This document shows positions 58,500 to 64,000 of a stretch of 64,000 nucleotides of DNA, one piece after another. Within the stretch, counting starts at the first letter, position 1; each line of letters begins with the position of its first letter. A program made the translations under genes and the position numbers. Source of the stretch: Verrucomicrobiaceae bacterium UBA1938 (GTDB taxonomy: Bacteria; Verrucomicrobiota; Verrucomicrobiia; Verrucomicrobiales; Verrucomicrobiaceae); the NCBI GenBank assembly GCA_002336895.1, contig DDFC01000005.1, forward strand, positions 6,819 to 70,818, written 5' to 3'. Below the pieces are notes generated by a model. The model made no database searches, had not been told where the DNA came from, and saw only the letters and a program-made list of their open reading frames with translations.

Positions 58500-58640
58500 G
58501 GGGATGGGGGCTGGTGGGGATGCTGCGAGTATTCGATGGCAGGATGCGTTGTCGAGCAACGGTTCGTCGATTTGAGTGGGTTTGTGCATAGGCATTCGCT
58601 CTGCATTGCCCTCAGGCAGAAATGCAGTTATGCATACGGG

Positions 58641-59069
58641 ATGCCCACACGTCTCCTCTGCCTAGTGCCTGTCTTTGCCGCCTGTCTTCTGCTCCCGGCC
58701 TGCAACGTCCAGTACGGCCTGCCCACACCTGGCTACGGCTACCCGCCGGGGCTTTCAGCCCTGGCTCCACGCATGGGCAGCTCCGGCAACTACACCTACT
58801 ACCCGCGCTTTGAGGCTTATTACCACCCCAAGTCCAAGCAGTTCTACTATCCCAATGGCAAGAACTGGGAGGTGAAGCCAACGGTGCTTAGCAGCTCGCC
58901 AATGGAGATCTTTGACAGCCCGAGCGTGCCGTTTCATCTACCGGATCATCCCTCGAAATACCACGAAATGATCAAACTTGCCTATCCCGCCGACTGGACA
59001 CCCGGAAAGGGACGCTTTGATGATTCTTTCCAGTTTGGCCGTAGCACCTGGGACATCGACCGCCGATGA
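58641..59069 (+). CDS. Small lipoprotein, paralogue of the Gly/Tyr-rich lipoprotein at 21971-22540
   Basis: A 142-residue predicted lipoprotein (leader MPTRLLCLVPVFAACLLLPAC with lipobox LPAC). It is Tyr and Pro rich. The central unit GSSGNYTYYPRFEAYYH followed by VPFHLPDHPSKYHEMIKLAYP matches the lipoprotein at 21971-22540 almost phrase for phrase, without that protein's Gly/Tyr and Gly/Ser/His flanks. No catalytic residue is seen. ATG 58641 is supported by the leader. An imperfect inverted repeat (59082-59199) follows the stop. Confidence 0.78.
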   Translation: MPTRLLCLVPVFAACLLLPACNVQYGLPTPGYGYPPGLSALAPRMGSSGNYTYYPRFEAYYHPKSKQFYYPNGKNWEVKPTVLSSSPMEIFDSPSVPFHLPDHPSKYHEMIKLAYPADWTPGKGRFDDSFQFGRSTWDIDRR

Positions 59070-59081
59070 AGTTTCCAGGCA

Positions 59082-59199
59082 GAGTTCCAAGTTTAAAGTT
59101 CGAAGTTTAAAGTTGGAAAGACGGATGCTCCTGGGCCTTTGCAGGTAAACTGGGTGAGCGTCGTACAACTTGAAACTCTAAACCTTAAACTTGTAACTC
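59082..59199. repeat. A+T-rich imperfect inverted repeat with internal AAGTTTAAAGTT direct repeats
   Basis: Left arm 59082-59115 and right arm 59166-59199 (34 bases each) pair with about six mismatches, with a 50-nt spacer between. The left arm contains two direct copies of AAGTTTAAAGTT at 59089 and 59103. It lies between the lipoprotein stop and the transporter start. It resembles a small non-autonomous palindromic element. Confidence 0.75.
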
Positions 59200-59206
59200 A
59201 TATCGC

Positions 59207-60448
59207 ATGTCCCGCCTCATCTGTCTCCTTGGTCTCGTGGTGTTTGTGGCTCTGGCATGGGCGCTTTCAGAGAAGCGGCGGCTCTTTCCGTGGCGGGCGG
59301 TGATCTCAGGGCTGGGGCTGCAGCTTGTCTTTGGCCTGCTCATTCTACGCACGCAGATGGGGCACGATGCCTTTGCGCTGCTGGACAAAATCTTCCGCCG
59401 CCTGCTGGGCTTTGCCAATGAGGGCATCGGGCTGGTCTTTGGGCCGCTGGGCGGGGCCACCACGCTGGAGGGTGCCTTTGGCAAAGGAAACGGGCTCATC
59501 CTGGCGCTGACGATCACAGGCACGATCATCCTCGTGTCGGCGCTCTCGTCCTTCCTCTACCACTACGGCATCTTGCAGTGGGTGGTAAAGCTGGCCGCAT
59601 GGGTCATGCGCCGCCTCATGCGCACCAGCGGCAGCGAGACGCTGGCGGCTGCGGCGAATATCTTCATGGGGCAGACCGAGGCACCGCTCGTCATCAAGCC
59701 CTACCTGGCCCGCATGACGCGCAGCGAGCTGATGTGCCTGATGGTGGGCGGCATGGCCACCATCGCGGGTGGCGTGCTGGCGGCCTATGTGTCCTTTGGC
59801 ATCTCAGCGGGGCACCTGCTCACGGCTTCGGTGATGAGCGCCCCCGCCGCACTCATGATGTCCAAGATCCTGCTGCCGGAAACCGAGGAGAGCGAGACCG
59901 CGCACGGGGCCAACAAGGCCATCGAACGCGAAACCGCCAACGGCATCGACGCCCTCTGCACCGGAGCCAGCGATGGCATGAAGCTGGCCATCAACGTCGT
60001 GGCCATGCTCATCGCCTTTGTGGCGGTGGTGGCGCTTTTTAACTACCTGCTGTCTCTCGGCCTGCGGGCCTTTGGCCAAAACGTACCGCAGCCCATGCAG
60101 CTCATCCTCGGGTGGATCAATGCGCCCTGCGCCTGGCTCATGGGGGTGCCCTGGGCGGAGTGCGGCCAGGTGGGCGCACTGCTGGGAGAGCGCGTGGTCT
60201 TGAATGAATTTTTCTCCTACCTGCACCTGAGCCAGCAGACAGGCACGCTCTCGCCCCGGAGCGTGGAGATCACCACCTACGCGCTGTGTGGGTTTGCCAA
60301 CTTCGGCAGCATCGCCATCCAGATCGGCGGCATCGGCGCGCTGATCCCGCAGAGGCGCGGAGAGCTGGCCCAGCTCGGCCTCAAGGCCATGGCCGGCGGG
60401 CTGCTGGCGTGCTATTGCACCGCTTGTATCGCGGGATTGCTGCTTTAA
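59207..60448 (+). CDS. Concentrative nucleoside transporter (CNT/NupC family)
   Basis: A 413-residue polytopic membrane protein. The family signature is GQTEAPLVIKPYL, followed by the second discontinuous helix motif (ALCGFANFGSIAIQIGG) near the C-terminus. About ten helices are visible, with the gate and scaffold helices in the usual order. CNTs import nucleosides coupled to Na+ or H+. Its start ATG 59207 is just behind the inverted repeat, so that repeat lies in its leader. The ABC pair downstream starts after 13 bases, but is probably a different system. Confidence 0.9.
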   Translation: MSRLICLLGLVVFVALAWALSEKRRLFPWRAVISGLGLQLVFGLLILRTQMGHDAFALLDKIFRRLLGFANEGIGLVFGPLGGATTLEGAFGKGNGLILALTITGTIILVSALSSFLYHYGILQWVVKLAAWVMRRLMRTSGSETLAAAANIFMGQTEAPLVIKPYLARMTRSELMCLMVGGMATIAGGVLAAYVSFGISAGHLLTASVMSAPAALMMSKILLPETEESETAHGANKAIERETANGIDALCTGASDGMKLAINVVAMLIAFVAVVALFNYLLSLGLRAFGQNVPQPMQLILGWINAPCAWLMGVPWAECGQVGALLGERVVLNEFFSYLHLSQQTGTLSPRSVEITTYALCGFANFGSIAIQIGGIGALIPQRRGELAQLGLKAMAGGLLACYCTACIAGLLL

Positions 60449-60461
60449 ATAGTGGGCCTGC

Positions 60462-61130
60462 ATGTCCGCCACCACCGGCCTTCAAGTCTCCGACCTCCGC
60501 TTTGCCTATCCGGCAGGGGACTTCCGTGTGCATCTGCCGCGTCTCGATCTGGCTGCTGGCAAGGCACTGGCGCTGGCCGGGCCCAGCGGGGCAGGGAAGT
60601 CCACCCTGCTGCGCCTGCTCACGGGCCTGCTGGCACCCACGGCAGGCAGCGTCAGCCTGGGCGCTGCGCAGATGAGCGCCATGACGCACGAGGCACGCCG
60701 AGCCTTTCGCCTGAAGCACATCGGCCTCGTGTTCCAAGACTTTGCTTTGCTGGACTACCTGACCGTGGCGGAGAACATCCTGCTGCCGCATCAGTTTCGC
60801 GGAGATGCCGGTGCCACTGCCCGCACGAGGATGCAGGACCTGACACAGCGCCTGCACATCGACCGCTACCTGGACAAGCGCGTCTCCCAGCTCTCGCAGG
60901 GGGAGCGCCAGCGTGTGGCCGTGGCGCGTGCGCTGGTGCACCAGCCGCAGTTTGTCTTTGCCGATGAGCCCACCGCATCGCTCGATCCGGCACGTGGACG
61001 CATCGTGGTGGACATGCTGCTGGAGGATGCACGACAGCGCAGCGCATGCCTCGTCATGGTCACGCATGATCCCAATCTGCTGCCGCTCTTTGATCAAACC
61101 CTGCGCATGGAGGATCTGCCCGCCGCATGA
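60462..61130 (+). CDS. ABC transporter ATPase (LolD/MacB-type)
   Basis: A 222-residue ABC ATPase with intact motifs: Walker A GPSGAGKST, Q-loop LVFQDFALLDYLTV, signature LSQGERQRVAVARAL, Walker B FVFADEPTASLD and H-loop MVTHD. The length and sequence type match the LolD/MacB/FtsE group, which work with FtsX-like permeases in lipoprotein release, peptide export or cell-wall control. Its stop overlaps the next gene's ATG (ATGA at 61127-61130). It has normal catalytic residues, unlike the exporter at 18690-20906. Confidence 0.93.
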   Translation: MSATTGLQVSDLRFAYPAGDFRVHLPRLDLAAGKALALAGPSGAGKSTLLRLLTGLLAPTAGSVSLGAAQMSAMTHEARRAFRLKHIGLVFQDFALLDYLTVAENILLPHQFRGDAGATARTRMQDLTQRLHIDRYLDKRVSQLSQGERQRVAVARALVHQPQFVFADEPTASLDPARGRIVVDMLLEDARQRSACLVMVTHDPNLLPLFDQTLRMEDLPAA

Positions 61131-62296
61131 GCGCCGCACTCCATCTGGCCGCGCGCTACGTGCTGCGCCACCGCCTGCAGAGTGCGCTGCTCGCGGGGGC
61201 TCTGGGCCTCGTCTTTGCCCTGCCGCTGTGCCTGCGCGTGCTCATCTCCCACGCCCAGCAGGAGCTGCGCGCCCGTGCCGCCGCCACGCCGCAGATCGTG
61301 GGCACTCGCGGCAGTGCGCTGGACCTCATGATGACCGCGCTCTATTTCAAGCGCGAGAACCTCCTGCCCCTGCCCATGGGTGTGCTGACAGCGCTGCGTC
61401 AAAATCACTCTGCTGCCGCCATCCCGCTGCATGTGCGCTTTCAGGCCCAGGGTGCGCCCATCATCGGCACCGAGCTGGAGTACTTCACCTTTCGCGGCTT
61501 GCACCTCACTGCTGGGAAACAACTCAGCAGGCTGGGAGATTGCGTAGTCGGTGCCACGGTGGCCAGGCAGCGCAGACTGCAGGCTGGCGGGCATGTCTTT
61601 TCCTCGCCCGAGCAGGCCTTTGACATGGCCGGTGTGTATCCGCTGAAGATGCGCATCACCGGCATTCTGGCCCCCAGCGGCACACCGGATGACGAGGCCG
61701 TCTTTGTGGATCTGAAAACCGCCTGGCTCATCGAGGGCCGCTCGCATGGGCACGACGACCTGCAGAAGGACCAGTCTGTGGTGCTGAAAAAAGAGGAGGA
61801 CGGCAACATCGTGGGCAATGCCGCCGTGCGCATGTTCAATGAGGTCACGGACAAGAACATCGCCTCCTTCCATTTTCACGGAGATGTCTCCACCTACCCG
61901 ATCAGCGCCATCATCGTGCTGCCGCAGGATGCCAAGGCCGAGGCCCTGCTGGCAGGCCGCTACGCCCGCTCCAAGGAGCAGCAGCTCATCCGCCCACGAG
62001 ATGAGATGGAGGCGCTGCTCACGCAACTGGTGCGGCTGGAGGGCTTTGCCGCCAGCGCGCTCCTCCTCACCGCCACGGCTGCACTGCTCGTCACCGCGCT
62101 GGTCTTTGCGCTCTCCTTCCGCCTGCGTGCACGTGAGTTTGCCACGCTGGAAGACGTCGGCGTCTCACGTGTTTCTCTCATCACGGTCAAGGTGCTGGAG
62201 GTGCTCATTATCGGCATCGTCGCCGTCATCATCGGCCTCATCCTCCTGCAAATCTCCTCCCTCACCGCGCCACATCTGCTGCGGTGGGCGCTGTAG
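61127..62296 (+). CDS. FtsX/MacB-type ABC permease
   Basis: A 389-residue permease with four transmembrane helices: one near the N-terminus (SALLAGALGLVFALPLCL), a large periplasmic domain (about 40-285), and three near the C-terminus (SALLLTATAALLVTALVFALSF, VLEVLIIGIVAVIIGLILL). This is the MacB/LolC/FtsX plan. With the ATPase just upstream it makes a complete transporter or mechanotransmitter. No adaptor or outer-membrane partner is next to it. Substrate unknown. Confidence 0.85.
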   Translation: MSAALHLAARYVLRHRLQSALLAGALGLVFALPLCLRVLISHAQQELRARAAATPQIVGTRGSALDLMMTALYFKRENLLPLPMGVLTALRQNHSAAAIPLHVRFQAQGAPIIGTELEYFTFRGLHLTAGKQLSRLGDCVVGATVARQRRLQAGGHVFSSPEQAFDMAGVYPLKMRITGILAPSGTPDDEAVFVDLKTAWLIEGRSHGHDDLQKDQSVVLKKEEDGNIVGNAAVRMFNEVTDKNIASFHFHGDVSTYPISAIIVLPQDAKAEALLAGRYARSKEQQLIRPRDEMEALLTQLVRLEGFAASALLLTATAALLVTALVFALSFRLRAREFATLEDVGVSRVSLITVKVLEVLIIGIVAVIIGLILLQISSLTAPHLLRWAL

Positions 62297-62341
62297 ATTG
62301 GCGGCGGTTGCAAGCCGTCCTCACATGTGAGAGTATTCTGC

Positions 62342-62539
62342 ATGCTTCTGGAAGAAATCGAAAAACAAATTACCCAGCTCGGCCCGGAGGAACTCAAGAA
62401 GTTCTCGGCTTGGTTTGATGACTACATGTCTGACGAATGGGACCGTCAGATCGAGCGCGACGTGGCTGCGGGAAGGTTTGACCAAATCATCGCAGAGATA
62501 GATGCGGACGTCAAAGCGGGGCTGGTACAGCCGCTATGA
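62342..62539 (+). CDS. Antitoxin-like protein of a type II toxin-antitoxin pair
   Basis: A 65-residue acidic protein (MLLEEIEKQITQLGPEELKK), with a helical first half, a Trp-Phe-Asp stretch (FSAWFDDYMSDEWDRQIERD) and a C-terminal tail rich in Asp and Ala. This is the short form found in front of RelE/HigB-type toxins in many genomes. Its stop overlaps the toxin ATG (ATGA, 62536-62539), typical of a coupled pair. It should bind and hold the toxin and may bind its own promoter. Confidence 0.75.
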   Translation: MLLEEIEKQITQLGPEELKKFSAWFDDYMSDEWDRQIERDVAAGRFDQIIAEIDADVKAGLVQPL

Positions 62540-62787
62540 AGCACAACACGCGTGCCTCGTTTTGGCAATGCCTCGAAAAACTGCCTGTAGAAGTCCAGGA
62601 ACTGGCTCATAAAAACTTTGAGCTCATGAAGGCGGATGAGCGCCACCCGTCCGTGCGACTGAAAAAAGTGGGCAAGTTGTGGTCTGCCCGTGTAGGTGAT
62701 AGCTATCGTGCGCTGGCAGTCCCGACGGAAGTCGGACTGGTCTGGTTCTGGATCGGTCCCCACCACGAATACGACAAATTTCTTTAA
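62536..62787 (+). CDS. RelE/ParE-superfamily toxin
   Basis: An 83-residue basic protein with the RelE/HigB-like fold: helices at the N-terminus (FWQCLEKLPVEVQELAHKNF), then a beta sheet SARVGDSYRALAVPTEVGLV and a short end WFWIGPHHEYDKFL with the HEYDK C-terminal motif. Such toxins cut mRNA at the ribosome or affect growth until bound by the antitoxin. It follows the antitoxin gene by a four-base overlap. It may be a mobile module. Confidence 0.78.
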   Translation: MKHNTRASFWQCLEKLPVEVQELAHKNFELMKADERHPSVRLKKVGKLWSARVGDSYRALAVPTEVGLVWFWIGPHHEYDKFL

Positions 62788-62793
62788 TCAACT

Positions 62794-63858
62794 GTGTCCC
62801 ACGCTCTCGACGCCCTCATCTTCGCCCTCGACGTTACTCCAGACATCAGCACCGAGGGGCGTGTGCTCTTCCTGCGTGCACAGGCGCATCCCGCGCTGGA
62901 GCACTTTGAAGGCCGCCTCGTCTGCCAGCAGACCTGGAAGCCCTTTGCCAATCAGCTCCAGGCCGCAGGACACCGCGTGGAGCGGGAGGCGCATGGCCTC
63001 TTTGACCTCGTGCTCGTGCTCCCAGACCCGCAGCGCGATCTCATGGTGGCCGATCTCGCCCGTGCGCATGATCACCTGGCCCCAGGCGGCGTGCTCATGG
63101 CCGCCGTGCACAACGACGCCGGCAGCAAACGCTGCGAGCAGCATCTGCGCGAGGTGGCCGGACATGCCGACACCCTTTCCAAGCACCACAGCCGCGTCTT
63201 CTGGGCCACCAAGGACGAAGCCAAACCCTGGAAAGCCGACCTGCTGGAGCGCTGGCGGCAAGGGGCCGCCATGCGCCGCATCCTGGAGGGCCGCTTCTGG
63301 TCACGCCCCGGTCTCTTCAACTGGGACCGCATCGACGAAGGCTCCGCCCTTCTGGCCAAGCATGTGCCGCTCACACTCTCTGGAAACGTGGCTGACTTTG
63401 GCTGCAGCTGGGGCTTCCTGAGCGATCACCTCTTGCGCCACTGCCATGACATCGACTCCCTCGACATCTACGATGCCGATGCGGACTGCTTTGAGTGCGC
63501 GCGGCGCAATCTCGGCCTGGTGCCCACACGCACCAAAGCCACGCCACACTGGCAGGACATCACCGCAGGGTTTGACCGCACCAAGTTTGACGCCGTGGTC
63601 ATGAATCCGCCCTTCCATGAGGGCAAGGAGGCCGATCCCCTCATTGGTCTCAAATTCATCGCCGCCGTCGCGCAGGCCCTGCGTCCGGAAGGGCACCTCT
63701 GGCTGGTGGCCAATCGCCAGCTCCCGTATGAAAACCTCCTCACCGAGACCTTTGCGCAGATGGAAAAGGTGGTTGAAACCGGTGGATTCAAGGTATTGCA
63801 CGCCAGTCATCCCATCGTGAAGCATGGCCGTGCACACCGAGGCAAACGCCGCCGCTGA
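62794..63858 (+). CDS. RsmC-like class I SAM methyltransferase
   Basis: A 354-residue methyltransferase. The N-terminal half is a degenerate methyltransferase-like fold (as in RsmC/RlmG, which have doubled domains). The C-terminal half has the SAM-binding motif VADFGCSWGFLSDHL and the catalytic NPPF (AVVMNPPFHEGKE), typical of guanine-N2 rRNA methyltransferases. It probably modifies 16S or 23S rRNA. The start is GTG at 62794, six bases after the toxin stop; the toxin-antitoxin pair is just upstream. Confidence 0.85.
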   Translation: MSHALDALIFALDVTPDISTEGRVLFLRAQAHPALEHFEGRLVCQQTWKPFANQLQAAGHRVEREAHGLFDLVLVLPDPQRDLMVADLARAHDHLAPGGVLMAAVHNDAGSKRCEQHLREVAGHADTLSKHHSRVFWATKDEAKPWKADLLERWRQGAAMRRILEGRFWSRPGLFNWDRIDEGSALLAKHVPLTLSGNVADFGCSWGFLSDHLLRHCHDIDSLDIYDADADCFECARRNLGLVPTRTKATPHWQDITAGFDRTKFDAVVMNPPFHEGKEADPLIGLKFIAAVAQALRPEGHLWLVANRQLPYENLLTETFAQMEKVVETGGFKVLHASHPIVKHGRAHRGKRRR

Positions 63859-63900
63859 AGCGAAGAAGAAAGAAGAATGCAAAAGAGAGGAACAAAGAGT

Positions 63901-63928
63901 TTGCAAAGCCTCAACCACACACCATAAT
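63901..63928 (+). promoter_or_regulatory. Probable promoter of tRNA-Tyr
   Basis: TTGCAA (63901-63906) and CATAAT (63923-63928) are 16 bases apart, and the tRNA begins 25 bases after the -10 box. The gap between the methyltransferase stop and the tRNA otherwise contains nothing. Confidence 0.5.
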
Positions 63929-63952
63929 CGCGGCCCACTTCGAAAGGAGAAT

Positions 63953-64000
63953 GGGTAGGTACCCGAGCGGTCAAAGGGGGCAGACTGTAAATCTGCTGGC
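63953..64000 (+). tRNA. tRNA-Tyr (GTA anticodon), truncated by the window edge
   Basis: The first 48 bases of a tRNA. The acceptor strand is GGGTAGG (63953-63959), then TA, the D arm CCCGAGCGG and an anticodon arm GCAGACTGTAAATCTGC with anticodon GTA at 63987-63989. The long variable arm begins at the right edge, as expected for tyrosine tRNA. Confidence 0.95.

Overview
The window looks like a chromosomal segment of a verrucomicrobial (PVC-superphylum) bacterium, probably near Prosthecobacter/Verrucomicrobium. This rests on family content: a DUF1549/DUF1553 plus DUF1501 pair, a second lone DUF1501 protein, a 1393-residue PVC-type heme protein with an N-terminal DUF1080 domain, three Gfo/Idh/MocA oxidoreductases (two with twin-arginine leaders), a sulfatase, two SUMF1-fold proteins and a secreted esterase with a Tat leader. 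The DNA is G+C rich and densely coded on both strands. I see no rRNA, CRISPR array, prophage or insertion sequence. The only RNA gene is a tRNA-Tyr cut by the right edge.

Layout. 1-1146 is the 3' part of a hybrid sensor kinase. 1.2-6.5 kb holds a cupin, a Tat-exported esterase, a small tyrosine-phosphatase-like protein, a Tat-exported oxidoreductase and a LuxI/FeeM-like acyltransferase. 6.6-11.3 kb has a secreted protein of unknown function, a DUF1501 protein bracketed by two inverted copies of one palindromic repeat, an endonuclease/exonuclease/phosphatase-fold membrane protein and FabG. 11.4-15.9 kb has a sulfatase facing a tight cassette of three tandem small membrane proteins, a cysteine-rich radical SAM protein of the tetraether-synthase (Tes/MJ0619) type and a divergent Lgt-like membrane protein. 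15.9-20.9 kb is a three-gene type-I-secretion-like operon (ABC exporter, HlyD, TolC) whose ATPase lacks the Walker A lysine. 21-30.7 kb is mostly housekeeping and small genes: two lipoproteins, an oxidoreductase, ribosomal protein L9, NUDIX, a DUF5684-like protein, a secreted chorismate mutase, MnmA, and a VOC/WYL/AlkZ-like cluster.

30.7-38.8 kb has two SUMF1-fold proteins flanking an orphan fused iron-type ABC permease, a secreted alpha/beta hydrolase, a proteasome/HslV-like Ntn hydrolase with a serine at the nucleophile position, and an enlarged adenylate-kinase-like protein. 38.9-53.9 kb carries the giant PVC heme protein (with an in-frame palindromic insertion), a divergent AraC regulator, an ELWxxDGT-type repeat protein, PEP carboxylase, a Tat oxidoreductase, the DUF1501/PSD1 pair and a secreted FKBP. 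54-64 kb has a UvrD-type helicase, a subtilase, an SDR, a lipoprotein, a CNT nucleoside transporter, a LolD/FtsX-type ABC pair, a toxin-antitoxin pair, an RsmC-like methyltransferase and tRNA-Tyr.

Most promising for new biology: the Tes-like radical SAM/Lgt-like/three-small-protein cassette (predicted membrane-lipid chemistry); the exporter with a degenerate ATPase; the palindrome inserted in frame in the PVC heme protein; and the LuxI-like synthase with no LuxR partner. All function statements come from reading motifs and families; no database search was run.
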